DNA of 13,600 nucleotides from Actinomycetes bacterium (GCA_023386675.1 JAEWJG010000051.1:1-13600), one strand, 5' to 3'; positions 1 to 7,808 are shown, counted from the stretch's first letter. The notes: generated by a model not told the origin, from the sequence alone. Translations and numbers: made by a program.

Positions 1-2
1 TG

Positions 3-311
3 GTGCTGGCGTCGCTCGTGATCGGGATCATCAGCCTCGTGTTCACGTGGAGCGGCAACGCGGAGCACTTCCTCCCGTTCTTCCAGGTGACCGTCGCGGC
101 GACCGTCGTCTCGCTCAACGCGCTCTACGCCCGCCACACGTTCAGCTACGTGATCACGCTGATCGGCGCCATCCTCTGGCTCTGGGTGTCGATCACCCCG
201 TTCGCCCCGTTCTTCCAGGTACTGCTCCAGGCGATCACCGTCGTGATCATGCTGGCGGGCGTCGTGGTGTCCACCGCCGCGGTCCGCCTCAGCAAGCAGC
301 CGCGGTTCTGA
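3..311 (+). CDS. Small multi-pass membrane protein, 5' end outside window
   Basis: The frame is open from the window edge to a TGA at 309-311. The first possible start seen is a GTG at position 3, but the true start probably lies upstream, so I treat this as the C-terminal part. The visible 102 residues are mostly hydrophobic. About three membrane segments can be read, near residues 2-15, 27-65 (probably two passes) and 72-95, and the protein ends in a short basic tail (residues 94-102). A PFFQV motif occurs twice (about residues 25-29 and 69-73), hinting at an internal repeat of a two-helix unit. I do not recognise a family. It lies 71 bp ahead of an exporter gene on the same strand, so co-transcription is possible. 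Product is best called a hypothetical integral membrane protein. Confidence 0.6.
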   Translation: MLASLVIGIISLVFTWSGNAEHFLPFFQVTVAATVVSLNALYARHTFSYVITLIGAILWLWVSITPFAPFFQVLLQAITVVIMLAGVVVSTAAVRLSKQPRF

Positions 312-382
312 GCGGGGACCCGGCGGACCGCACCGCCGATCCCGCCGCACCGGTCTATCCGACGGCGCCGCTCGACGCCGGA

Positions 383-1711
383 GTGCCCGCGGGCGAGACC
401 GCGCAGCAGCATCCTCGCCGCCGCCACTTCGTCGACCTCTCGCCGCTGCGCGAGTCGCCGGCCTTCGCCCGCCTCTGGCTGGGCGGGGCGATCTCCGGCA
501 TCGGGACGCAGATGACCGTCGTCGCGGTCGGGCTGCACATCTACGACCTCACCCACTCGACGCTGGCCGTCTCCCTGGTCGCTCTGTTCGCCCTCGTCCC
601 GATGATCGTGTTCGGGCTTTACGGCGGCGTGCTCGCCGACGCCTTCGACCGCCGCAAGGTCGCCCTGGTGACCGCGGTGGTGGCGTGGCTGTCGACGGCG
701 GTGCTCGCTCTGCTCGCCTGGACGAACGTGCCCGTCGTCTGGCCGCTGTACGTCCTCACCACGATCAACGCCGTCGCGGGCGTGATGATCGGCGCGACCC
801 GCCAGGCGATCACCCCGCGCCTGCTGCCGGTGCGCCTGCTCCCGGCGGCCAGCGCGCTCGGCGGCATCTCCATGGGAGTCATGGTCACGGTCGGCCCGGC
901 GCTCGCCGGCCTGCTGGTCGCGACGGTCGGCATCCCGTGGACGTACACGGTCGATGCGGTGCTCTTCACGGCGGCGTTCCTCGGCATCTTCACCCTGCCG
1001 GCGATCGTGCCGGAGGGGGAGCGCACCGGCGCGGGCCTCGCGTCCGTGCTGGAGGGGCTCCGCTTCCTGCGCACCGCGCCGAACCTCAGCATGACCTTCG
1101 TGCTCGACGTCATCGCGATGACGTTTGGCCAGCCGCGCGCGCTGTTCCCGGCGGTCGGGGCCCTGCTCATCGGAGGCGGGCCGATCAGCGTGGGCATCCT
1201 CACCGCGGCGGGCGCCGTGGGCACGCTCGCGTCGAGCGTGTTCTCCGGGCGCCTCGGCAGCGTCCGCCGGCAGGGCCGCGCGGTGGAGCGGGCGATCGTC
1301 GTCTACGGCGCGAGCATCCTCGGGTTCGGTCTCGTGCTCGCGGTCGTCGCGTTCACCGGGACGGCCGGAGGCGGCGCCTCGCTCGCGCAGGCGAACCTGC
1401 CCGCGCTGCTGGTCGCGACGCTGCTGCTCGCCGCGTCCGGCGCGGCCGACAACGTCAGCTCGATCTTTCGCATGACGATCCTCCAGGCGTCCGCGCCGGA
1501 TGCGATGCGCGGCAGGCTGCAGGGCGTCTTCACGGTCGTCGTGACCGGCGGCCCGCGCCTCGGCGACCTCTACATCGGCCTCCTGGCGCTGACGGGCGCG
1601 CTCTGGTTCCCGCCGCTGCTCGGCGGCCTGCTCATCGTCGTGCTCGTCGCGACGATCGTCCGCGTCCAGGGCTCGTTCCGCCGCTACGACGCACTCGCGC
1701 CGACGCCCTAG
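383..1711 (+). CDS. MFS transporter, EntS/MFS_3-like exporter
   Basis: This 442-residue protein has about 12 hydrophobic segments and the hallmarks of the major facilitator superfamily. A cytosolic motif A-like loop GGVLADAFDRRK sits at residues 81-92. An RQAITPRLLP segment (about 140-149) and an MRGRLQGVF segment (about 375-383) resemble the MFS_3 branch that includes the enterobactin exporter EntS. Members pump small molecules such as siderophores or drugs out of the cytoplasm by proton antiport; the substrate here cannot be told. The start is uncertain. The frame stays open back to position 47, but that upstream part reads as an Arg/Pro-rich shadow of the preceding gene, and no ATG exists ahead of the first transmembrane helix. 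GTG 383 is the only plausible start codon after the preceding gene ends; it has no clear Shine-Dalgarno sequence. The TAG stop lies 10 bp from the stop of convergent ligD. Confidence 0.85.
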   Translation: MPAGETAQQHPRRRHFVDLSPLRESPAFARLWLGGAISGIGTQMTVVAVGLHIYDLTHSTLAVSLVALFALVPMIVFGLYGGVLADAFDRRKVALVTAVVAWLSTAVLALLAWTNVPVVWPLYVLTTINAVAGVMIGATRQAITPRLLPVRLLPAASALGGISMGVMVTVGPALAGLLVATVGIPWTYTVDAVLFTAAFLGIFTLPAIVPEGERTGAGLASVLEGLRFLRTAPNLSMTFVLDVIAMTFGQPRALFPAVGALLIGGGPISVGILTAAGAVGTLASSVFSGRLGSVRRQGRAVERAIVVYGASILGFGLVLAVVAFTGTAGGGASLAQANLPALLVATLLLAASGAADNVSSIFRMTILQASAPDAMRGRLQGVFTVVVTGGPRLGDLYIGLLALTGALWFPPLLGGLLIVVLVATIVRVQGSFRRYDALAPTP

Positions 1712-1715
1712 GGCG
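1704..1715. repeat. 12-bp perfect palindrome at the MFS/ligD convergent junction
   Basis: CGCCCTAGGGCG is its own reverse complement and spans the TAG stop of the MFS gene, just before the ligD stop codon at 1722-1724. It has no loop and no T-run, so it is not a standard intrinsic terminator. No other terminator-like hairpin is visible in the 10 bp between the two convergent genes. It may be chance in GC-rich DNA. Confidence 0.4.
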
Positions 1716-1721
1716 AACGCG

Positions 1722-4169
1722 CTAGGACTCCCGCACCACCTGGTCCGGCCGTTTGTCGGGGCGCAGCCCGCGCCACGACGGCTGCCGGAGCCTCCCCGGG
1801 CCCGTCCACTCGGCGAACTCGACCTCGCCGACCAGCTCCGGCCGAACCCAGTGCGCGCCGCGTGCGTCCGCCGACGGTACGCCCTCCATGGTCCGGGTCT
1901 TCCTCTCCAGCTTCCCGAGCCGCGCGCTCAGATCGTCGAGCGCGCGGTCGCTGAATCCGGTGCCGACCTGGCCGACGTACCGCAGCCCGTCGCCGTCCGG
2001 GATGCCGAGCAGCAGCGCCCCGATCGTGTTCGCGCGGCGGCCGTTCCCGGGCGTCCACCCGGCTATGACGACCTCCTGGGTCAGGTGGTGCTTGATCTTG
2101 ATCCAGGAGCGGGAGCGGCGGCCGGTCGCATACGTGCTGTCGCGACGCTTCGCCATGACCCCCTCCAGCCCGAGCTGCTTGCTGGAGGCGACCGCGTGCG
2201 AGAGGTCGCCGTCGAACGCGGGCGGCACCTGCACCACGTCGCCGCGCCCGGGCTGCAGCACCTCCGACAGCAGCTCCCGTCGTGCGTCGTACGGGTCGCG
2301 CGTGTGCTTCGTCCCGTCGACCTCCAGCACGTCGAACACCATGTAGTGCGCCGGCGCGCGCTTCAGCGCCGACTGCACGTCGGCGGGGCGGGTCAGTCCC
2401 ATCCGCGTCTGCAGCAGCCCGAAGTCCGGCCGCCCCTGCGCGTTGAGCGTGACGATCTCGCCGTCGAGCACGAGGTCGCGGTCGCCGGCCAGGTCGATCA
2501 GCCCGGCGAGGTCGGGATAGGTCACCGTCACGTCGTTGCCGTTGCGCGTCGTGAGCCGGAGCCGCCCGCCGCGCACCTCGGCGACCGCGCGGATGCCGTC
2601 CCACTTCATCTCGAACGCCCACTCGTCCTCGTCGGAGATGTCGGCCGCCGAGCCGAGGGTCGCGAGCATGGGGGAGACGGGCGGGTCGGTGATCGGCGGC
2701 CCGGGTTCGCGCGAGGCGCGGGAGGCCCGGGATGGCCGGGACTCCGGAGCCGCGTCCTGCTCCTCCTCGCCGTCCAGCCTCATGCGGTGGATCAGCCAGT
2801 TCTTCTCGTCGCCGCCCTGCTTCGTCCGGATGAGCGCGAACTTCTGCGGCACCCCGCCGAGGCCGCCGTCCTGCTGGCCGTGCAGCGTCGCGATGACCTC
2901 GTCGTCGCGCCACTTCTCGAGCTCGTAGTCGCCGTGGTCCCAGATGTCGACGTGCCCGGCCCCGTACTCGCCGTGCGGGATGTCGCCCGCGAAGCCGCCG
3001 TACTCGAGGGGGTGGTCCTCGGTGTGCACCGCGAGGTGGTTCTGCTTCGGATCGGTCGGCGTGCCCTTCGGGAGCGCCCAGCTGACCAGCACCCCGTCGT
3101 TCTCGAGCCGGAAGTCCCAGTGCAGCCGTCGGGCGTGGTGCTCCTGGATGACGAACGAGCGTCCTTCGCGCCCCTCCGCCCGCTCGGCGGGCACCGGCTC
3201 CGGCGTCTTCGCAGCGTCGCGCATCGAGCGATAGGTCGACAGCCGGTCCGGCTCCGTCGCCCGCGCGCCCGAGTGGGCGGCGTCCAGGTCCGCCAGCAGG
3301 TCGCCGCGGCGCTTCACCCGCTGCATCACCTCGCGGTAGTCGAGGTGACGGAGGTCCTTGGACGCGAGCTCCCGCCATGTCCGCGGCGCGGCGACGGTCG
3401 GCTCGAACCGCCCGCGCAGCGAGTACGGCGCGATGGTCGTCTTCGACCCGTTGTTCTGGCTCCAGTCGACCAGCACCTTGCCCGCGCGCAGCGACTTCTT
3501 CATGTCGCTGACCACGAGGTCCGGATGGTCGGACTCCAGCACCCGCGCCAGCTCGTGCGCGACGTTCGAGACCTGGTCGCTGGTCTGGGACCCGTCGAGC
3601 GCGGCGTACAGGTGGATGCCCTTCGAGCCGGAGGTCACCGGGAACGGCTCCAGCCCCATGTCGGTGAGGATGGCGCGCGCCAGCCGGGCCACCTCCGCGC
3701 AGTCGGCGAGGGTCACACCCTCGCCGGGGTCCAGGTCCAGCACCAGCCGGTCGGGGTTGCCGCGCTCGCCGTCCCCATCCACCCGCCACTGCGGCACGTG
3801 GATCTCGAGCGACGCGATCTGCGCCAGCCAGATCAGCGTGGCGCGGTCGTTCACAAGCGGGTACGTCTTGGGCCCGGAGGAGTGCTGGATCACCGCCTCT
3901 CGCACCCAGTCCGGCGTCGAGCGGTCATCGAGATCCTTCTGGAAGAACACCTGACCGGGATCGTCGGGCGTGCCCACTCCGTGCACCCAGCGCTTCCTCG
4001 TGGCGATCCGGTCGCGCACATGCGGGATCATCGCCTCGGCGACGGCGCTGTAGTAGCCGAAGATGTCGGCCTTGGTGGTCCCGGTGGCGGGGTACATCAC
4101 CTTGTCGAGGTTGGTCAGCTTGAGGCGGTGGCCGTCGATGTCGACGACCTCGGTGTCCTGCGCGGCCAT
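1722..4169 (-). CDS. ligD: Three-domain NHEJ DNA ligase LigD (polymerase-phosphoesterase-ligase)
   Basis: This 815-residue protein has the mycobacterial domain order. Residues ~15-295 are the primase-like polymerase/nucleotidyl transferase domain, with the metal-binding LDLDP motif (D145, D147) and D235 in LVDWSQN. Residues ~337-465 are the 3'-phosphoesterase domain; conserved positions by family comparison are H344, H350, D352, R354, K368, H386 and Y390. Residues ~497-810 are the ATP-dependent ligase domain, with the nucleotidylated lysine K522 in the KxDG motif (MKWDGIR) and the C-terminal WIKIK motif (689-693). The domains are joined by an acidic then Ser/Arg-rich linker (467-495). LigD is recruited by Ku to double-strand breaks, where it trims, fills and seals ends. 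All catalytic motifs are intact, so it should be active. The gene diverges from ku across 86 bp. The ATG at 4169 has no Shine-Dalgarno sequence but has a TANNNT box 6 nt upstream, suggesting leaderless translation. Confidence 0.97.
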   Translation of the reverse strand: MAAQDTEVVDIDGHRLKLTNLDKVMYPATGTTKADIFGYYSAVAEAMIPHVRDRIATRKRWVHGVGTPDDPGQVFFQKDLDDRSTPDWVREAVIQHSSGPKTYPLVNDRATLIWLAQIASLEIHVPQWRVDGDGERGNPDRLVLDLDPGEGVTLADCAEVARLARAILTDMGLEPFPVTSGSKGIHLYAALDGSQTSDQVSNVAHELARVLESDHPDLVVSDMKKSLRAGKVLVDWSQNNGSKTTIAPYSLRGRFEPTVAAPRTWRELASKDLRHLDYREVMQRVKRRGDLLADLDAAHSGARATEPDRLSTYRSMRDAAKTPEPVPAERAEGREGRSFVIQEHHARRLHWDFRLENDGVLVSWALPKGTPTDPKQNHLAVHTEDHPLEYGGFAGDIPHGEYGAGHVDIWDHGDYELEKWRDDEVIATLHGQQDGGLGGVPQKFALIRTKQGGDEKNWLIHRMRLDGEEEQDAAPESRPSRASRASREPGPPITDPPVSPMLATLGSAADISDEDEWAFEMKWDGIRAVAEVRGGRLRLTTRNGNDVTVTYPDLAGLIDLAGDRDLVLDGEIVTLNAQGRPDFGLLQTRMGLTRPADVQSALKRAPAHYMVFDVLEVDGTKHTRDPYDARRELLSEVLQPGRGDVVQVPPAFDGDLSHAVASSKQLGLEGVMAKRRDSTYATGRRSRSWIKIKHHLTQEVVIAGWTPGNGRRANTIGALLLGIPDGDGLRYVGQVGTGFSDRALDDLSARLGKLERKTRTMEGVPSADARGAHWVRPELVGEVEFAEWTGPGRLRQPSWRGLRPDKRPDQVVRES

Positions 4170-4175
4170 GAGGAC

Positions 4176-4181
4176 ACCGTA
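4176..4181 (-). promoter_or_regulatory. Candidate -10 box for leaderless ligD
   Basis: On the minus strand TACGGT fits the actinobacterial TANNNT -10 pattern. It is followed by exactly 6 nt (GTCCTC) and then the ATG of ligD, so transcription would start at or next to the start codon. No good -35 hexamer is seen 17-18 bp upstream (CCACCG/TCCACC), so the call rests on the -10 box, its spacing and the lack of a ribosome binding site. Confidence 0.4.
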
Positions 4182-4220
4182 CGCCCGGCGGCCGCTCCCG
4201 GTGGATTCCCTGATCGCTGC

Positions 4221-4249
4221 TTGAAAACCCGCTGATTCCCGGACACGAT
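4221..4249 (+). promoter_or_regulatory. Candidate promoter of leaderless ku
   Basis: A -35-like TTGAAA (4221-4226) is followed by a 17-bp spacer and a -10-like CACGAT (4244-4249). Six nucleotides then lead to the ATG of ku at 4256, so the expected transcription start falls on the start codon itself. No purine-rich ribosome binding site precedes the ATG, in agreement with a leaderless mRNA. A 7-bp direct repeat GATTCCC (4204-4210 and 4234-4240, 30 bp apart) flanks the -35 and enters the spacer; it could be an operator but is short. Confidence 0.5.
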
Positions 4250-4255
4250 GGGCAC

Positions 4256-5167
4256 ATGAGGGCCATTTGGACGGGCGCCATCACCTTCGGACTCGTGAAC
4301 GTCCCGGTGAAGGTGTACAGCGCAACGGAGGATCACGACGTCCCGCTGCACCAGGTGCACGACGAGGACGGCGGCCGCATCCGCTACCAGCGCCGGTGCG
4401 AGATCGACGGCAAGGTCATCCCGTACGAGCACATCGCGAAGGCGTACGACGACGGCGACCGGACCGTCATCCTGACGCCGGAGGACATCGCGTCGCTGCC
4501 GTCGGAGCGCAGCCGGGAGATCGACGTGGTGGAGTTCGTGCCGAACGACCAGCTCGACCCGCTGATGTTCGACCGCAGCTACTACCTGGAGCCCGACTCC
4601 AAGTCGCTCAAGGCGTATGCGCTGCTGCGCAAGACGCTGGAGGACGAGGAGCGGACCGCCATCGTGGAGTTCGCCCTCCGGCAGAAGACGCGGCTCGCCG
4701 CCCTGCGCGTCCGCGGCAACGTGCTCGTGCTCCAGACGCTGCTCTGGCACGACGAGATCCGCGAGGCGGACTTCCCGGCGCTCGACCAGACGCCGCGCAT
4801 CTCCGACCGCGAGCTGCAGCTCTCCAGCGCGCTCATGGAGAGCTTCGCCGGCGACTTCGAGCCGGAGAAGTTCAGCGACGAGTACCAGGTGGAGCTCAAG
4901 AAGCTCATCGACGCCAAGCTCGAGGAGGGCGACAGCGTCGACACCGCGGCCACCTTCGGTGAGGAGGAGGGCGAGAAGAAGGGCGGAGGCGAGGTCATCG
5001 ACCTGATGGAGGCGCTGCAGCGCAGCGTCGAGCGCAGCCGGTCGACGAAGTCGTCGCCCAAAAAGTCGACCGCGAAGCCGGCCTCCGAGAAGAAGCCTGC
5101 CGCGAAGTCCACCAGCACCGTCACCCGGAAGACCCCGGCGAAGAAGTCTGCGAAGAAGCCCGCGTGA
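4256..5167 (+). CDS. ku: NHEJ end-binding protein Ku
   Basis: This 303-residue protein begins with MRAIWTGAITFGLVNVPVKVYSAT-type sequence, the hallmark N-terminus of bacterial Ku. Residues ~1-255 are the Ku core, a homodimeric ring that threads onto broken DNA ends and recruits LigD; the likely LigD contact region lies near the end of the core. From about residue 260 the protein becomes a lysine/alanine/serine/proline tail with SPKK, PAKKS and KKPA elements, like histone H1 tails. Such basic C-terminal extensions are known in other bacterial Ku proteins, where they add DNA binding. The ATG start fits the family N-terminus exactly. The stop codon overlaps the GTG start of the topoisomerase gene (GTGA, 5164-5167), so the two should be translated together. 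ligD lies divergently next door. Confidence 0.96.
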   Translation: MRAIWTGAITFGLVNVPVKVYSATEDHDVPLHQVHDEDGGRIRYQRRCEIDGKVIPYEHIAKAYDDGDRTVILTPEDIASLPSERSREIDVVEFVPNDQLDPLMFDRSYYLEPDSKSLKAYALLRKTLEDEERTAIVEFALRQKTRLAALRVRGNVLVLQTLLWHDEIREADFPALDQTPRISDRELQLSSALMESFAGDFEPEKFSDEYQVELKKLIDAKLEEGDSVDTAATFGEEEGEKKGGGEVIDLMEALQRSVERSRSTKSSPKKSTAKPASEKKPAAKSTSTVTRKTPAKKSAKKPA

Positions 5168-6153
5168 CGCGGCTGAAGCGCAGCGACCCGTCCGGCCCCG
5201 GCTACCACCGGAGGATGACCGACAAGGGACCGGTCTACGAGGACGAGGCGGGCAACCGCATCGTGGACGAGCACGAGCTGGAGCGCATCCGCTCTCTGGT
5301 GCTGCCGCCCGCCTGGGAGGACGTGTGGATCTCGCCCGACGCGCGCGGCCACATCCAGGCCGTCGGCACCGACCAGGCCGGCCGCCGGCAGTACCGGTAC
5401 CACGACTCGTGGCGGCTGCATCAGGACCGCCTCAAGTTCGAGCGGGCCGCCCAGCTCGCCGAGACGCTCCCGTCGGCCCGCCGGAAGGTCACCATGGACC
5501 TGCGCGAGGAAGGCTTCGGCCGCGACCGCATCCTGGCGGCGGCGTTCCGGATCATCGACCTGGGCAGCGTCCGGATCGGCAGCGAGGAGTACCTCCACGC
5601 GAACGGCAGCCGTGGCCTCACCACCCTGCTGTGCCGCCATGCGAGCATCGACGGCGACGACATCACCCTGACCTTCCCGGCGAAGTCGGCCCAGAAGTGG
5701 ACGAGCACGATCAGCGACGAGGACCTCGCCGAGCTGCTGCGCCAGATCCAGGCGCTGCGCGGCCAGCGGTCGCGGCTTCTCTCGTGGAAAGAGGGCACCT
5801 GGCACACCATCCGCCCGGCCTCCCTCAACGAGTACATCCGGCGGCAGACGCGCGGCGAGTTCACGGCGAAGGACTTCCGGACGTTGAAGGGCACCATCGT
5901 CGCGGCGGAGGCGCTCGCCGCACTCGGGCTCGCGGGCTCCGACTCGCAGCGCAAGAAGCGGGTCAGCGCGGCGGTGAACGAGGCCGCGGCCGCCCTCGGC
6001 AACACCCCCGCGATCGCCCGTAACAGCTACATCGACCCGCGCATCTTCGACCGCTACCGCAACGGCGAGGTCATCGACACGTCCCGCGTTTCGGAGGCCG
6101 CCCTGCTCGACCTGCTCGACGCCGGTCCCCGCGACGTCGAGCGCGCGAGCTAG
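5164..6153 (+). CDS. DNA topoisomerase IB (poxvirus/Deinococcus type)
   Basis: This 329-residue enzyme matches the small poxvirus-like bacterial type IB topoisomerases, which relax supercoils through a 3'-phosphotyrosine intermediate in an ATP-free reaction. The five catalytic positions are all visible: R137 (SVRIGSEEY), K174 (FPAKSAQ), R239 (KDFRT), N280 (LGNTPA) and Y289 (ARNSYIDP). As I recall, the Deinococcus enzyme also has Asn where vaccinia has His, so N280 is normal for the family. Residues ~20-95 form the N-terminal cap domain and ~95-300 the catalytic domain. The GTG start overlaps the ku stop by 4 bp, a typical translational coupling; the alternative ATG at residue 18 would lose this coupling and part of the N-terminus. 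The gene ends just before a strong terminator. Its tie to ku suggests a role in repair, but that is inference. Confidence 0.93.
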   Translation: MTRLKRSDPSGPGYHRRMTDKGPVYEDEAGNRIVDEHELERIRSLVLPPAWEDVWISPDARGHIQAVGTDQAGRRQYRYHDSWRLHQDRLKFERAAQLAETLPSARRKVTMDLREEGFGRDRILAAAFRIIDLGSVRIGSEEYLHANGSRGLTTLLCRHASIDGDDITLTFPAKSAQKWTSTISDEDLAELLRQIQALRGQRSRLLSWKEGTWHTIRPASLNEYIRRQTRGEFTAKDFRTLKGTIVAAEALAALGLAGSDSQRKKRVSAAVNEAAAALGNTPAIARNSYIDPRIFDRYRNGEVIDTSRVSEAALLDLLDAGPRDVERAS

Positions 6154-6163
6154 CAGCCGCAGA

Positions 6164-6214
6164 GCACAGCAAAAACGTCGCGGACCCGTGCGCTCCGCGA
6201 CGTTTTTCCTGTGC
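6164..6214. terminator. Two-way intrinsic terminator between topIB and MFS gene
   Basis: The arms AAAAACGTCGCGGA (6171-6184) and TCCGCGACGTTTTT (6194-6207) pair perfectly around a 9-nt loop. The stem continues outward as GCACAG (6164-6169) with CTGTGC (6209-6214) after one C/C mismatch. A T-run follows the GC stem on both strands, so it can stop transcription from the + strand ku-topIB unit and from the - strand MFS gene, whose stop codon lies 8 bp beyond. It is nearly the same module as the terminator at 8867-8919. Confidence 0.92.
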
Positions 6215-6221
6215 CCGGCGG

Positions 6222-7706
6222 CTAGCGGGTGGGGGACTGCGCCTTCGTGGAGGCGGAGAGCGGCGCGGCGATGTCCTCCAGGGACTTGCCCTCGGCGTCC
6301 ACGCCGAGGAACAGCTCGACGAGGCCGGCGGCGATCATCAGTCCGGCCCCGATGAAGTAGCCGATGGCGACCGAGTGGATGCCGCCCCCGATCAGATTCC
6401 CGAACAGGATCGGGCCGATGATGCCGCCGATGCCGGTGCCGACCGCGTAGAAGAACGCGATCGCCATGGCCCGGGTCTCCATCGGGAAGATCTCGCTCAC
6501 CGTCAGGTAGGCGGCGCTGGCGCCGGCCGACGCGAAGAAGAAGACGACCATCCAGCACACCGTCAGCCAGAAGGCGTCGAGCGCGCCCATGTCGAACAGG
6601 ATGGCCGTACCGACGAGCAGCACGCCGCTGCCGATGTACGACAGCGTGATCATGAACCGGCGACCGACCGTGTCGAACAGGCGCCCCAGCAGGAACGGCC
6701 CGAGGAAGTTGCCGATCGCGATCGGCACCAGCGCCCAGGGCGCCAGGTTGTCGGGCACGTGCAGCAGCTTGGTCAGCACCAGCGAGTACGTGAAGAACAC
6801 GGCGTTGTACAGGAACGCCTGCCCGATGAAGAGCGACAGCCCGAGCACGAACCGCTTCGGATACTGGAAGAGCGCCACCCGGAAGATCTCGCCGAAACCG
6901 GTGGACTTGCGCTGGTGGATCTCGAGCGCGCGGTCGTCCGGCACCTGCTCCAGCGGCGTGCCGGTCTCCTTCTCGATGCCCTCCTCGATCTCGGCGACCT
7001 CCTTCTCGGCCGCTTCGTCATGCCCGTGGATGAACATCCAGCGCGGCGACTCCGGCACGTTGCGCCGCACGAGCAGGATGACGAGGCCGAGCACCGCACC
7101 GAGCCCGAAGGCGATGCGCCAGCCGATGTTCGCCGGGAAGATCGCCGTGTTGAGCAGGAACACGGTCAGAACGGCGCCGAACGCCGTCCCGAGCCAGTAC
7201 GAGCCGTTGATGGCCAGGTCGACCAGGCCGCGGCGGCGCGCAGGGATGAGCTCGTCGATCGCGGAGTTGATGGCCGCGTACTCGCCACCGATGCCGGCGC
7301 CGGTGAAGAACCGGAACAGGAAGAACATCCACGGGGCGAACGAGAACGCCGTGAGCACGGTCGCGACAAGGTAGAGGCCAAGGGTCAGGATGAAGAGTTT
7401 CTTCCGCCCGAACCTGTCGGTGAGGTAGCCGAACACCAGCGAGCCGGTACAGGCGCCCGCGACGTAAATGGCCGCCGCGAGGCCGACCTGGGCGGTGGTG
7501 AGGCCGAGGCCGCTGTCCGGTTCGGTCAGACGGCTGCCGATGGCGCCGACGATGGTGACCTCGAGCCCGTCCAGGATCCAGACCGTCCCGAGGCCGACCA
7601 CGACGAGCCAGTGGAATTTCGACCAGGGCAGCCGGTCCATCCGGGCCGGGATGGTGGTGCGGATCGTCTTCAGCGACGCCGCCGTGCTTTCGGTATGTGC
7701 GCTCAC
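6222..7706 (-). CDS. MFS transporter, sugar-porter-like
   Basis: This 494-residue protein has about 12 transmembrane segments with MFS signatures of the sugar/organic-acid porter branch. These are an acidic residue in TM1 (D46, WILDGLEV), motif A GYLTDRFGRKK (93-103), an RFFTGAGIGGEY...RRRG segment (132-160), PESPRW (218-223) closing TM6, and the second-half repeat GRLFDTVGRR (341-350). A charged cytosolic loop (about 225-280) with a Glu/Lys-rich helix joins the two halves. Members import sugars, aromatic acids or similar solutes with protons; no substrate can be assigned. The chosen start is GTG 7706. The next in-frame start is ATG 7640, which still lies ahead of TM1, so the first 22 residues are uncertain; neither has a good ribosome binding site. 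It faces topIB through the two-way terminator and diverges from the sigma-factor gene. Confidence 0.88.
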   Translation of the reverse strand: MSAHTESTAASLKTIRTTIPARMDRLPWSKFHWLVVVGLGTVWILDGLEVTIVGAIGSRLTEPDSGLGLTTAQVGLAAAIYVAGACTGSLVFGYLTDRFGRKKLFILTLGLYLVATVLTAFSFAPWMFFLFRFFTGAGIGGEYAAINSAIDELIPARRRGLVDLAINGSYWLGTAFGAVLTVFLLNTAIFPANIGWRIAFGLGAVLGLVILLVRRNVPESPRWMFIHGHDEAAEKEVAEIEEGIEKETGTPLEQVPDDRALEIHQRKSTGFGEIFRVALFQYPKRFVLGLSLFIGQAFLYNAVFFTYSLVLTKLLHVPDNLAPWALVPIAIGNFLGPFLLGRLFDTVGRRFMITLSYIGSGVLLVGTAILFDMGALDAFWLTVCWMVVFFFASAGASAAYLTVSEIFPMETRAMAIAFFYAVGTGIGGIIGPILFGNLIGGGIHSVAIGYFIGAGLMIAAGLVELFLGVDAEGKSLEDIAAPLSASTKAQSPTR

Positions 7707-7778
7707 CCGAGCGACTGTAGGGGGCCTGTGGATCGGCCTCCAGCACCTTGACTTTCCGTCCGGTTTGCGCTCACGTAG

Positions 7779-7808
7779 CGGCTAGCGTACACAAAGCGCA
7801 ACTGTCAA
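7779..7808 (-). promoter_or_regulatory. Possible promoter of the MFS gene
   Basis: The minus strand holds a perfect -35 hexamer, TTGACA (7808 down to 7803). An 18-bp spacer leads to TAGCCG, a poor -10 match. The site lies about 75 bp before the GTG start. The exact -35 makes a promoter plausible, but the weak -10 keeps confidence low. Confidence 0.25.

Noticed and set aside
1704..1715. Palindrome as an intrinsic terminator or attachment site
   Set aside because: No loop, no T-run, no second copy in the window and no integrase nearby.
1708..4235. Long open frames overlapping ligD on both strands
   Set aside because: They translate to Arg/Pro/Gly/His-rich sequence without motifs, typical shadows of a GC-rich gene. 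LigD's own frame has all three domains intact.
4582..6558. 658-codon open frame antisense to ku and topIB
   Set aside because: It crosses a strong terminator and two real genes, and its composition is that of a shadow; no recognisable domain.
6375..7751. 458-codon open frame antisense to the sugar-porter-like MFS gene
   Set aside because: Arg/Asp/Glu/His-rich with no motif; the minus strand encodes a clear 12-helix transporter.
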